Both the position numbers and the translations under genes were made by a program. A DNA stretch of 28,228 bases from DATBDE01 sp045805605 (GTDB lineage Bacteria; Actinomycetota; Thermoleophilia; Solirubrobacterales; Solirubrobacteraceae), in the NCBI GenBank assembly GCA_045805605.1, contig JBJMKX010000043.1:1-28228 (forward strand). Reading direction: 5' to 3'. The notes beneath the pieces are model-generated. The model made no database searches and was not told where the DNA came from. It saw nothing but the letters and a program-made list of their open reading frames with translations. Shown here one piece after another: positions 6,935-14,788 of this stretch. Positions within the stretch are counted from its first letter, which is position 1; every line of letters starts with the position of its first letter.

Positions 6935-8121
6935 CTCCGGCGGTCGGCGCCGAGCCGTCGAGCCGCCGGCTCGACGCCGCGCTGGCCGAGCGCACCACCG
7001 CCAACCGGGCGTTCTTCGAGGCCGAGTCCGAGCGACTTGCGCGGCTCTGCCACCGAATGGCGGAGCGCTTCGACCGCGGCGGTCGGCTCGTCGCCTTCGG
7101 CCGCACGCCCGCGGCCCGATCGGACGTGCGGCACGTCGCGGTCGAGTTCGTTCACCCGGTGATCGTCGGCAAGCGCGCGCTGCCGGCAATCGGCCTCGCG
7201 GGCGAGGGCGGGCCGCTCGCGCGCCAGCTCGACCTCGTGCTCGAGCCGGACGACATCGCCATGGCCTTCGGGGACGACGTGGCCGACGCCATCGCCCTGG
7301 CGCGCGGCCGCGGATGCCTGACCGTCGCCTTCGCGCCGGGCGATGCGGAGTGGGAGCTCGAGCCCCCGACCGACGACCCGTCGATCCGGCAGGAGCTCGT
7401 AGAGACCCTGTACCACGTGCTGTGGGAGCTCGTGCACGTGTTCTTCGACCACCTGCGCGTCAACACCCAGGGCGGGGGCCAAGCGAGCTTCCTCTATCCC
7501 TTCCTCGACCGGCAGGAGCACGACATCGACTCGGTGCTCGAGGACGTGCGCCGCTCGGCGCTGCTCAAGGCCGAGGAGGTCGCGGCGCTGCGGGCGCAGA
7601 CGCTTACCGACAACCGGGACGAGCTCCTCGCGGCCGCCGCGGGCCTGCGGCGCGACCTCGACGGTGGCGGGCAGGTCCTGGCGCTCGGCAACGGCGGCTC
7701 GGCGACCGACGCCATGGACGCGGTGGCGGACTTCCGCCATCCGCCCAGAACGACGTGGCCGGCCCGGTCCGCCATCGATTTGACCGAGGACCCCGCGATC
7801 CTCACCGCCATCGCCAACGACATCGGCACGGAGGCGATCTTCGCCCGCCAGGTAATCGCATACGGACGGCGCGGCGACGCGCTGCTGGCGCTTTCGACCA
7901 GCGGCAACTCGGCGAACGTGATCGCGGCGCTGGCCGAAGCGCGCCGGCGCGGGCTGCGGACGATCGCGCTGGTGGGCTACGACGGCGGCCGCGTCGCGGC
8001 CGAACGGCTGGCCGACCACGTCGTGGTCACGCGCTCGCAGCACATCCCCCGGATCCAGGAGGCCCAGGCCAGTGCCTACCACCTCCTGCGTGAGCTGGTC
8101 GAGCTGACCGGCACGTCATGA
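6931..8121 (+). CDS. Double SIS-domain phosphosugar-binding protein in hydrogenase operon
   Basis: A 396-aa protein of two tandem SIS (sugar isomerase) domains related to sedoheptulose-7-phosphate isomerase GmhA. In the second domain the phosphosugar loop is intact: LGNGGSATDAM (residues 252-262) and LSTSGNSANV (321-330). In the first, the equivalent loop reads FGRTPAARSDVRH followed by VEFVHPVIVGKRALPAI. The fold signature survives but the GNGGS loop has been lost. The first half may therefore be structural, giving one functional site per chain. GTG 6931 overlaps the hypB stop and the end overlaps the hypF start, so it is made together with the Hyp factors. Actinobacterial hydrogenase loci often carry such a gene; its substrate and its purpose there are not known to me. 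Confidence 0.85.
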   Translation: MTPAVGAEPSSRRLDAALAERTTANRAFFEAESERLARLCHRMAERFDRGGRLVAFGRTPAARSDVRHVAVEFVHPVIVGKRALPAIGLAGEGGPLARQLDLVLEPDDIAMAFGDDVADAIALARGRGCLTVAFAPGDAEWELEPPTDDPSIRQELVETLYHVLWELVHVFFDHLRVNTQGGGQASFLYPFLDRQEHDIDSVLEDVRRSALLKAEEVAALRAQTLTDNRDELLAAAAGLRRDLDGGGQVLALGNGGSATDAMDAVADFRHPPRTTWPARSAIDLTEDPAILTAIANDIGTEAIFARQVIAYGRRGDALLALSTSGNSANVIAALAEARRRGLRTIALVGYDGGRVAAERLADHVVVTRSQHIPRIQEAQASAYHLLRELVELTGTS

Positions 8122-10316
8122 GGATTCGCGCGCGTGTCGAGGGGACGGTCCAGGGCGTGGGGTTCCGCCCGTACGTGTATCGGCTCGCCGGCGAGCTCGG
8201 GTGCAGCGGCCACGTGTTCAACGACGCGCGCGGCGTGGTGGTGGAGGTCGAGGCGGGCGCGGCCGAGGTCGAGCGCTTCCTCGCCCGGCTGCCGGCCGAG
8301 GCGCCGCCGCTCGCCCGCGTCGAACGCGTGCTGACCGAGCCGGTCCCGGCGACCGGATCCTCGGAGTTCACCATCGTCGAGAGCCCTGCTGGAGGCGAGC
8401 CGAGCGCGCTCGTTTCTCCCGACACCGCGACCTGCGCCGAGTGCCTCGAGGAGCTGTTCGACCCCGCCGACCGGCGCTATCGCTACCCGTTCGTCAACTG
8501 CACCAACTGCGGGCCGCGCTTCACGATCGTGCGCGGCGTGCCGTACGACCGGCCGCTGACGACGATGGCCGGCTTCAGGATGTGCGCCGCATGCCAGGCC
8601 GAGTACGACGACCCGGCCGACCGGCGCTTCCACGCCCAGCCCAACGCGTGTCCGGTGTGCGGCCCGCGCGTGCGGCTCCTCGGCACCGACGCGGACGACG
8701 CCGCACTCGCGGCGGCCGAGGCGCTGCGCGGCGGCGCGATCCTCGCAGTCAAGGGAATCGGCGGCTATCACCTGGCCTGCCGGGCCGACGACGAGCGAGC
8801 GGTGGCCGCGCTGCGCGGGCGCAAGCACCGCGAGGACAAGCCGTTCGCGCTCATGGCGCCCAACCTGGTCGCGGCGCGAGCCCTGGTCGAGCTCGCAACG
8901 GAGGAAGAGACGCTGCTCGTCGCGCGGGAGCGGCCCATCGTGCTGGCGCGGCGGCGGCCCGATGCGCCGGTGGCGTCGGCCGTCGCCCCGCGCTCGCCGG
9001 ACCTCGGCGTGATGCTGCCCTACTCGCCCCTGCACCACCTGCTGCTCGCCGACGTCGGCATGTCGCTCGTGCTCACCAGCGGAAACGTCTCCGACGAGCC
9101 GATCGCCTACCGCGACGAGGACGCGGTGCAGCGGCTCGCTGGGATCGCCGACGGCTTCCTCGTCCACGATCGGCCGATCCAGACACGGACCGACGACTCG
9201 GTGGTGCGCAGCGTCGCCGGGCGCCCGCTGATGCTGCGGCGGTCGCGCGGCTACGTGCCCGCCGGTATCGACCTGCCGGTGGCGGCGCAGCGGCACGTGC
9301 TCGCGTGCGGCGCCGAGCTGAAGAACACGTTCTGCCTGGCCAAGGGAACGCGGGCGTGGGTCGGGCACCACATCGGCGACCTCTCCAACTACGAGACGCT
9401 GCGCTCGTTCACCGAGGGGATCGAGCACTTCGAGCGGCTGTTCGCCGTCGCGCCCGAGGTGGTGGCGCACGACCTGCACCCCGACTATCTCTCGACGCGG
9501 TTCGCGCTCGAGCGCGAGGGAGTCGACCTGATCGGCGTGCAGCACCATCATGCTCACCTGGCCGCATGCCTGGCCGAGCACGGCGCGACCGGCCGGGCCG
9601 CGGGCGCGATCTACGATGGGACCGGGTACGGCACGGACGGGACGGTGTGGGGCGGGGAGCTGCTTCGCGGCGATCTGGAGAGCTTCGAGCGGGTCGGGGC
9701 GCTGCACCCGGTCCGGATGCCCGGCGGCGAGGCGGCGATCCGTCAGCCCTGGCGAATGGCGTGCGCCTGGCTCGTCGCTGCGGACGCGGTACCGCCGGCG
9801 ACGCTGCGCAGCAGGGACGGGTGGGAGCAGATCACCGAGCTTGCCCGCACGGGAGTCGCGTCTCCCGTCACCACAAGCGTCGGCCGGCTGTTCGACGCCG
9901 TGGCGGCGCTCAGCGGCGTGCGCCACGAGGTCAACTACGAGGGTCAGGCGGCGATCGAGCTCGAGGCGGCGTGCGAGCCGCACGAGGAGGGCGCCTATCC
10001 GCTCGGCTCCGACCTCGACGCCCGCGAGCTGATCGGTGCGGTCGTCACCGACGTCGAACATGGCGTGGAGGTCGGCGTCGTTGCCGCGCGGTTCCACAAC
10101 GCCCTGGCCGCGGCGACGGCGGAGGCGTGCTCCCGCACAGGCGAGGGCACGGTCGTCCTGGCCGGCGGCGTGTTCGCGAACCGCCGCCTGCTCGAGCGCA
10201 CCCGCGCGCTGCTCGAGCGCAGCGGGCTGCGCGTGCTCGTGCCCGAACGCCTCCCGCCGGGCGACGGGGGCATCTCCTACGGACAGGCGGCGGTCGCCGC
10301 GGCCCGGACGCGCTGA
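8118..10316 (+). CDS. hypF: Carbamoyltransferase HypF
   Basis: Converts carbamoyl phosphate and ATP to carbamoyl adenylate and transfers the carbamoyl group to HypE, the source of the two CN ligands on the active-site iron. Its 732 aa are close to the usual length, with all domains present. An acylphosphatase domain (residues 1-92, GTVQGVGFRPYVYRL) is followed by two zinc-finger pairs (Cys106/109 with Cys128/131, then Cys156/159 with Cys178/181). A YrdC-like domain follows (around 195-370, AVKGIGGYHLACRA, KHREDKPFALM), then a Kae1-like carbamoyltransferase domain with VQHHHAHLAACLAEHG. The ATG overlaps the previous stop (ATGA), and the TGA shares one base with the next ATG. Its partner HypE is not encoded here. 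Confidence 0.97.
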   Translation: MRIRARVEGTVQGVGFRPYVYRLAGELGCSGHVFNDARGVVVEVEAGAAEVERFLARLPAEAPPLARVERVLTEPVPATGSSEFTIVESPAGGEPSALVSPDTATCAECLEELFDPADRRYRYPFVNCTNCGPRFTIVRGVPYDRPLTTMAGFRMCAACQAEYDDPADRRFHAQPNACPVCGPRVRLLGTDADDAALAAAEALRGGAILAVKGIGGYHLACRADDERAVAALRGRKHREDKPFALMAPNLVAARALVELATEEETLLVARERPIVLARRRPDAPVASAVAPRSPDLGVMLPYSPLHHLLLADVGMSLVLTSGNVSDEPIAYRDEDAVQRLAGIADGFLVHDRPIQTRTDDSVVRSVAGRPLMLRRSRGYVPAGIDLPVAAQRHVLACGAELKNTFCLAKGTRAWVGHHIGDLSNYETLRSFTEGIEHFERLFAVAPEVVAHDLHPDYLSTRFALEREGVDLIGVQHHHAHLAACLAEHGATGRAAGAIYDGTGYGTDGTVWGGELLRGDLESFERVGALHPVRMPGGEAAIRQPWRMACAWLVAADAVPPATLRSRDGWEQITELARTGVASPVTTSVGRLFDAVAALSGVRHEVNYEGQAAIELEAACEPHEEGAYPLGSDLDARELIGAVVTDVEHGVEVGVVAARFHNALAAATAEACSRTGEGTVVLAGGVFANRRLLERTRALLERSGLRVLVPERLPPGDGGISYGQAAVAAARTR

Positions 10317-11080
10317 TGTCCGCCTTCGACCAAGCCCTGGCGCATCTGGCCGGTGGACAGAGCGTCGCCGTCGTCCTCGCCCTCGCCCTCCTTTTGGGTC
10401 TTCGGCACGCCACCGATCCCGACCACCTGGCCGCAGTGTCGACGCTGATCGCTGCCGCGCCGGACGACGGCATCCGGCGCGCCGGCCGGCTCGGGCTTGC
10501 CTGGGGAGTCGGACACGCCACCACCCTGCTGCTGTTCGGGCTGCCGATCGTGCTGTTCGGGAGCTATCTGCCCGACTGGGTCCAGCAGGCCGCCGAGGCG
10601 TTGGTCGGCATGGTCATCGTGGCGCTCGCTGTCCGCCTGCTTGTGCGCTGGCGGGGGGGCCGCTTCCACGCCCACATGCACCGGCACGGCGCTATCGAGC
10701 ACCGGCACCTGCATCCACACCACCAGGGCGACGCGCACGAGCATGAGCACGACCGCCCCGTCGCGCAGCGGCTCGGCCGCAGCTGCGGGCAGGCCTACGG
10801 CATCGGCCTCGTGCACGGCATGGGCGGCTCCGCCGGGGTCGGGGTGCTGCTGCTGGCCGGGATCCCAGACCACGGCCAAGCGATCGCCGCCCTCCTGCTC
10901 TTCGCCGTCGCCGCGGCCGGGTCGATGGCCGCGCTCTCGTGCGGCCTCGGCTACGCCCTCACCCGCGGCCCGGTGATGCGCCACGCCTTCGCGCTCACGC
11001 CGGCGTTGAGCGTCGCGGCGCTCGCGTTCGGCACCTGGTACCTGCTCGGAGCCTTGAGCGCCGTGCCTTACCCGCTCTGA
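10316..11080 (+). CDS. Nickel/cobalt permease-like membrane protein with His-rich loop
   Basis: Multi-pass inner-membrane protein of 254 aa, likely importing nickel for the hydrogenase. Helix I carries GLRHATDPDHLAAV (His31, Asp34, His37 region), a close match to the nickel-binding signature of NiCoT and related UreH/RcnA-like permeases. LGLAWGVGHATTLLLFG and YGIGLVHGMGGSAGVG are further conserved membrane motifs. Between helices, residues 118-145 contain 12 histidines (HAHMHRH, EHRHLHPHH, HEHEHD), a metal-concentrating loop. The ATG at 10316 shares its first base with the hypF stop (TGATG). A nickel exporter of the RcnA type would have a similar loop, but linkage to hypB and hypF favours supply to the hydrogenase. 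This is the last gene of the operon. Confidence 0.85.
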   Translation: MSAFDQALAHLAGGQSVAVVLALALLLGLRHATDPDHLAAVSTLIAAAPDDGIRRAGRLGLAWGVGHATTLLLFGLPIVLFGSYLPDWVQQAAEALVGMVIVALAVRLLVRWRGGRFHAHMHRHGAIEHRHLHPHHQGDAHEHEHDRPVAQRLGRSCGQAYGIGLVHGMGGSAGVGVLLLAGIPDHGQAIAALLLFAVAAAGSMAALSCGLGYALTRGPVMRHAFALTPALSVAALAFGTWYLLGALSAVPYPL

Positions 11081-11087
11081 GCGTGGT

Positions 11088-11116
11088 TTGGCGGCGACCG
11101 GGGATCGCGCTACCTT
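11088..11116 (+). promoter_or_regulatory. Candidate sigma70-type promoter for the RsbW-like gene
   Basis: TTGGCG at 11088-11093, a 17-base spacer, and TACCTT at 11111-11116, which matches the actinobacterial -10 pattern TAnnnT. It starts just after the hydrogenase operon ends and would give a leader of about 90 bases before the ATG at 11214. Judged by eye only. Confidence 0.45.
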
Positions 11117-11213
11117 GTCGGTGCTGCGGGACCAATGGAGAGTGGCCCTGCCTGGCGTCTTCCTCCCGGAAGTCGCCTCTCCGCCTCTCGCGGCACGGGC
11201 CTTGGAGGCGCCG

Positions 11214-11639
11214 ATGGAGACAGTCGTGGGCCGGACCTTTTCGGTGGATGCGAGCGCCCCCACCGAGGCCAGGCAGTTCGCGTGTGAGGCGGCCTCGTCC
11301 TGTGCCGATGAGCCGACCATCGCCGATCTGGGGCTCCTGGTCAGCGAATTGGTCACGAACAGCGTCGTGCACGGACGGACGGCGAGCTGGGTGCGCGTCG
11401 AAGTCCTTCTCGGCGAGCACATCCGCACCGAGGTGATCGACTCCGGGGACGGCTTCAGCTTCCGCCCGCGTCACGCCGTCGAACCGCGCGGCGGCTTCGG
11501 CCTCTACCTCGTCCAGCGGATCGCCGAGAGCTGGGGCTTGTCGGTCGGGGCGGCGACCCGGGTCTGGTTCAGCTTGCCCCTGCACGCCGACCGCGGGTCG
11601 AGGTCCGCAAGGGCGTCGCAACTCGGCCAAGCGCTCTGA
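11214..11639 (+). CDS. RsbW-like ATP-binding anti-sigma/serine kinase protein
   Basis: A 141-aa stand-alone HATPase_c domain of the RsbW/SpoIIAB type, the usual small regulators that bind sigma factors or phosphorylate anti-sigma antagonists. The N-box is LLVSELVTNSVVHG, the G1 box IDSGDGF and the G2 box GGFGLYLVQRIAESWG. There is no membrane or sensor part. I chose ATG 11214 because GGAGG at 11204-11208 sits five bases before it. An in-frame start further upstream (11088) would add 42 residues of poor coding character. The gene has its own candidate promoter and no sigma factor or antagonist beside it, so its target cannot be read from context. Any link to hydrogenase expression would be speculation. 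Confidence 0.85.
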   Translation: METVVGRTFSVDASAPTEARQFACEAASSCADEPTIADLGLLVSELVTNSVVHGRTASWVRVEVLLGEHIRTEVIDSGDGFSFRPRHAVEPRGGFGLYLVQRIAESWGLSVGAATRVWFSLPLHADRGSRSARASQLGQAL

Positions 11640-11825
11640 GCTCGCGACCGCCCGCTCCGCTCGGGCGCCCCGCGCCTGCGCCGCCCCCTCGACGGCCGCG
11701 CGGCTCGCCTTCTCATCGAGCCCTTGGACGTCCTCGACGTCGCTCTTGATGGCGTAGGCCTCGTCGGCTTGGCTCCGGGGGGGCGATCCGCCCGATCGGT
11801 GTTCGGTTCCGGCCGTGCGGCGGGC
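11640..11825. other. Intergenic region between convergent genes, possible minus-strand coding remnant
   Basis: Between the RsbW-like stop and the DUF3291 stop. Read on the minus strand, about 11640-11765 keeps high third-position GC and encodes a charged, alanine-rich helical stretch (ADEAYAIKSDVEDVQG, then EKASRAAVEGAAQARG). It begins after a stop codon and has no credible start, and a run of seven G (plus strand, near 11777) lies upstream. It may be an eroded gene tail. No terminator hairpin was seen. Confidence 0.25.
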
Positions 11826-12314
11826 TCAGGCGGGGCAGCCAAGCTCGTCGTCGACGAGCGGCGCCGCCGACCCGTCGGGCGGTCCGAACGGCTCGCGGAA
11901 CGTGAACGCGTGCGGCGTAGGGCCGTGCTCGCGTAGGTGGGCGAGGCGGTCCTTGGCCTCCTCGACGCCTGGAACATGCCCCGCGGGCACCCACCACAGC
12001 GCCATGTACAGGCGCATGTGCTCGAACCACTCGCGCCGCCGGCGCATCACCTCGACGTGCACGCTGCGGTAGACGAACCGCCGCAGCGCCTCGACCGACT
12101 CCCACGTCGACAGGTTCACCATCAGGCGCTCGTCCTCGAACGGGCGGATCGACGTCGCGTTGCCCTCGTCGGTCTGCAGGCGCCAGACGAACCCGTCGGA
12201 GGCGTCGGCGAGCCCGTTGATCGGATCGAGCAGGGCCATGAAGTCGGCCAGCAGGGGCGAGTCGACGGGCGCCTTGGGCAGGGCGATGTTGACCTGGGCG
12301 ACGTGGAAGCTCAT
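11826..12314 (-). CDS. DUF3291 domain protein
   Basis: A 162-aa cytosolic protein of the DUF3291 family, whose biochemical role is unknown to me. Typical features are the opening FHVAQVNIALPKAPVDSPLL, DFMALLDPINGLADASDGFVWRL, FEDERLMVNLSTWESVEAL, FVYRSVHVEVMRRRREWF and MALWWVPAGHVP. The fold resembles the small ferredoxin-like dimers of the monooxygenase/heme-degrading superfamily, but no catalytic residues can be assigned. It starts 27 bases after the stop of the coiled-coil gene, so the two are probably cotranscribed. A partial dyad (GTTG...CAAC, 12331-12346) overlaps that junction. The C-terminus (GSAAPLVDDELGCPA) is unremarkable. Confidence 0.85.
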   Translation of the reverse strand: MSFHVAQVNIALPKAPVDSPLLADFMALLDPINGLADASDGFVWRLQTDEGNATSIRPFEDERLMVNLSTWESVEALRRFVYRSVHVEVMRRRREWFEHMRLYMALWWVPAGHVPGVEEAKDRLAHLREHGPTPHAFTFREPFGPPDGSAAPLVDDELGCPA

Positions 12315-12341
12315 CTTCGTGCGCGCTCATGTTGGCACGCG

Positions 12342-13202
12342 TCAACCCTCCGCCAGCGCCTCCTCGGCCGCCTGGCGGCGGGCTGCCGCCTCGCGCTCGG
12401 CCGCCTCGGCCGCGTCTAGGTCGGCGCGGGCCCGCGCGAACTGGCGCTCTGTGTCGTGGGCCGCGCGCTGGGCCTCGCGCCGGCGCCGCCCGGCGTCGCG
12501 TTCGGCCGCCTTGGCCTCGCGGAGCGCGGCCTGAAGCTCGCGGCGGCGGTCGCGCTCGGCCGCCCGGCGTTCGCGCTCGGCCTCGCGCTCGGCCTCGCGC
12601 TCGCGATCGGCCTCGCCGTCCACGGCGGGCTTGCGGTGGGCCGGCTGGGCCGGCCGCGGGCGCTTGGTGGGCGCCGGCCTGGCTCGCGCCGGCGGCGCGA
12701 CGGCGAACCCCTCCACCCCGCCGAAGGCCGCGGGGCGCCGCTCACGGTCGAGACGCGCCGCCTCCACTTCGGCGCGCGCGTCATCGTCGGTGGCGGCGGC
12801 GTGCAGCGTCTCGCGGACGCGGTCGAGCACGGCGTCGGACAGGAAGCCCTCGTCGCGGGCCAGGCCGCGGGCCGCGCTGACGAGGTCTCCGACCGCGCGC
12901 CGCTCGCCCTCGGCCGCCGAGCGCGCGGCGGCCGCGTCGCCGCGCCCGGCGAGCAGGTCCTCCTGGGCGGCCCGTAGCGCGTCGCCCGCCTCGAGCAGCG
13001 CGCGCCGCCCGTCAGGCTGGCTGCGCAGCACCTGGTTGGCCGCCCACGCGGCAACGGTCGGCTTGCGCAGCGCCTTGACGGCGTCGGCGTCCTCCCGCCG
13101 CTTGTCGCCCCGCAGGCGCTTGGCCAGGGCGTCCCGTCCTGACACGAACTGCTCGAGCGGCAGCCCATAGAGCCGGTCGATCTCCTCGTCGAGGTCGGCC
13201 AC
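12342..13202 (-). CDS. Coiled-coil hypothetical protein with LPLEQF-type N-terminal domain
   Basis: A 286-aa protein found, as I recall, widely in high-GC actinobacteria without a known function. Residues 1-60 form a conserved helical head: DRLYGLPLEQFVSGRDALAKRL, then ALRKPTVAAWAANQVL. Residues 60-150 are further helices. A Pro/Ala-rich hinge (about 165-195) leads into a long coiled coil (195-286) made almost wholly of Arg, Glu and Ala (EREAEREAERERRAAERDRR and onward). There is no signal or membrane segment. The low-complexity tail makes the plus strand look open in other frames, but codon bias supports the minus strand. A large palindrome lies 20 bases upstream of its start. Likely structural or nucleic-acid associated; no function claimed. 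Confidence 0.8.
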   Translation of the reverse strand: MADLDEEIDRLYGLPLEQFVSGRDALAKRLRGDKRREDADAVKALRKPTVAAWAANQVLRSQPDGRRALLEAGDALRAAQEDLLAGRGDAAAARSAAEGERRAVGDLVSAARGLARDEGFLSDAVLDRVRETLHAAATDDDARAEVEAARLDRERRPAAFGGVEGFAVAPPARARPAPTKRPRPAQPAHRKPAVDGEADREREAEREAERERRAAERDRRRELQAALREAKAAERDAGRRRREAQRAAHDTERQFARARADLDAAEAAEREAAARRQAAEEALAEG

Positions 13203-13221
13203 GGGACGGGAGCCTAGGGGG

Positions 13222-13268
13222 CCGAGTGTCGAATTTGTCAGCCTGAGGCTGACTCAGTCGACACTCGG
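13222..13268. repeat. 47-bp nested palindrome upstream of the coiled-coil gene
   Basis: Outer arms CCGAGTGTCGA (13222-13232) and TCGACACTCGG (13258-13268) are perfect inverted copies. Inner arms GTCAGCC (13237-13243) and GGCTGAC (13247-13253) flank a TGA loop. The four bases between arms on each side do not pair well. It sits between two minus-strand genes, 20 bases from the start codon at 13202. No T-run follows on either side, so it is not a classical terminator. It could be an attenuator, a double operator, or a dispersed repeat. Confidence 0.8.
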
Positions 13269-13356
13269 TGCCGCCGACGCGGTCCAGCCCACCCTCCTTC
13301 GTCGCAAGCCGTTCACGGGACGGCGCTCCACCGCCGGCGAACTGCGCGCCGCCCGG

Positions 13357-14763
13357 TTAGCCGCCCGCGACCCGCTCGAGGTACGGCACGAGGAACTTCA
13401 AGAACTGGTTCTTGTTCGGCGCCGCGCTGTTGGGGTCGTTGTGCGCGTAGGTCGCGGCGCGATTGACGAGCGTGAGGTTGCGGCGCGGGATGCCCGACTG
13501 GCGCGCCAGCACCCTCGCCGTCGCCAGCACCCCCGCGCCGCCCAGCGCCGCGCCGAAAGCGTAGATGCGCAAGCCCTTCCGGAGGTCGTCGCCGTGGGTG
13601 GCGTCGACGTCGAGGATGCGCTGGGCCGGGTTGGCATTGCCGTCCGCCACAGCACCCGAGTCGATCGTCAGGCGCATCGGGTGATACCAGGCGGTGCCGT
13701 CGTGGCCCTGGATCCCCCAGCCCGAGAACATGTCCGCGTAGCGGTCGAGCGCGGTCAGGGCGCCGGCGTCGTCCCAGCCCGCCGGGTTGCCCGTGCCGAG
13801 CTGGCCCAGGTGCGCGTGCGCGGCCCGCAGCGCGGGCGGCGATGTCTTGACGTCGAGCGCGTAGCCGTACTCGCCGGCGTTCGTGACCGGGACCGGCGGC
13901 TTGAGGTTCGCGGGCAGCAGCGGGAACGCCTGCCCGAGCGACGGCGAATCAGGATCGATCTTGACCCCCACGGAGCCGGTCGAGTTGAACAGCCCCGCGA
14001 AGGGCGCCGCAATCCCGCCGAACGACAGCCACGGCGAGCTCGTCTGCAGGCTTTGCAGGGACGTCGACGCCTGGTCCGCGCTGACCGGCACCGGGTTCGA
14101 GCCGCCGTCGATGTAGACGAGGCCCGACAGCCCTTCGGCGCCGGCATGACCGTTGAAGTCCCACGTCGCATACGCGGTCGTGATCGACCCGCCCAGCGAG
14201 TGGCCGCCCACGACCACGGTGCGGCCGCCGCGCTGCGCGAGCCGGACGACCTTGCGCAGGTCGCCGATTTCGACGTTCAGCCCCCAGTCGCGCGCGTAGG
14301 CGACGTCGGCGTCCGGGATGAGCCGGAAGTGCGGCGAGATGCTCGAATCCGACAGCCAGCCGAGGTAATAGTTGAAGAGCTGCTGGCCGGTGGCCTTCCC
14401 GGCCTTGGCCGCATTGAGCACCGACTGGTCCTCGAGCAGGTTCTCGCGCCGCTCGACCGCCCATACCTGCCACCCCTTGACCTCGGAGACGATCGTCTTG
14501 GCCAGCGGTACAAAGTAGGCCGCGCTCGCCGAGGTCCCCGGGTTGAGGACGAGGACGTTGCGCGCCTTGCGCGGTCCAATCTTGAGGACGCCGACGCGGT
14601 TGTACTGGGCGGGCGTACCGGGCGCGGTGACGCCGACAAGCGACTGGAACCGCACCGACGGTGCGGCGACCGCGCCGGGAGCCAAGACGGCCAGCCCCAC
14701 GGCGCAGGCCACTACCACCAGCAGCGCGGTACGCACGGACGGCACTGTCTCGGAGCGTAACAT
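13357..14763 (-). CDS. Secreted alpha/beta-hydrolase (lipase/esterase-like)
   Basis: Exported serine hydrolase of 468 aa. A clear signal peptide covers residues 1-34 (basic start, hydrophobic VRTALLVVVACAVGLAVLA, then AVAA before PSVRF). The nucleophile elbow is VVGGHSLGGS with Ser189, preceded by a beta strand and NPGTSASAAYFVPLA in the oxyanion-loop region. Other His and Asp residues are numerous, and I cannot fix the full triad by eye. ATG 14763 gives a proper signal peptide; a longer reading from 14877 adds Arg-rich residues that overlap the divergent TetR gene. Substrate unknown. The gene runs away from tetR with only 25 bases between starts, so TetR control is likely. The C-terminus has no anchor, so the product is probably released. 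Confidence 0.82.
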   Translation of the reverse strand: MLRSETVPSVRTALLVVVACAVGLAVLAPGAVAAPSVRFQSLVGVTAPGTPAQYNRVGVLKIGPRKARNVLVLNPGTSASAAYFVPLAKTIVSEVKGWQVWAVERRENLLEDQSVLNAAKAGKATGQQLFNYYLGWLSDSSISPHFRLIPDADVAYARDWGLNVEIGDLRKVVRLAQRGGRTVVVGGHSLGGSITTAYATWDFNGHAGAEGLSGLVYIDGGSNPVPVSADQASTSLQSLQTSSPWLSFGGIAAPFAGLFNSTGSVGVKIDPDSPSLGQAFPLLPANLKPPVPVTNAGEYGYALDVKTSPPALRAAHAHLGQLGTGNPAGWDDAGALTALDRYADMFSGWGIQGHDGTAWYHPMRLTIDSGAVADGNANPAQRILDVDATHGDDLRKGLRIYAFGAALGGAGVLATARVLARQSGIPRRNLTLVNRAATYAHNDPNSAAPNKNQFLKFLVPYLERVAGG

Positions 14764-14767
14764 CTCT

Positions 14768-14785
14768 GTTTCCGGTACCGTCAAC
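14768..14785. promoter_or_regulatory. Candidate TetR operator between divergent genes
   Basis: Dyad GTT-CGGTACCG-AAC with two mismatched base pairs on each side (14 of 18 bases symmetric, core CGGTACCG at 14773-14780). It fills most of the 25 bases between the hydrolase start at 14763 and the TetR start proposed at 14789, as expected for an autoregulated TetR site. Confidence 0.45.
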
Positions 14786-14788
14786 CCG

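Noticed and set aside
11640..11765. Minus-strand helical stretch as a real gene.
   Set aside because: No start codon, lies behind a stop, and runs into the 3' end of the RsbW-like gene; kept only as a possible remnant.
12331..12346. Partial dyad GTTG...CAAC as an operator for the DUF3291 gene.
   Set aside because: Only 12 of 16 positions are symmetric and it overlaps the end of the upstream gene; expected by chance at this GC content.
12329..13170. Long plus-strand open frames antisense to the coiled-coil gene.
   Set aside because: Arg/Pro-rich low-complexity translations without family features; they arise from the repetitive GC-rich coiled-coil coding strand.
13441..14760. A 439-aa plus-strand frame antisense to the secreted hydrolase.
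   Set aside because: The minus strand has a signal peptide and GHSLGG motif; the plus frame has no such features.
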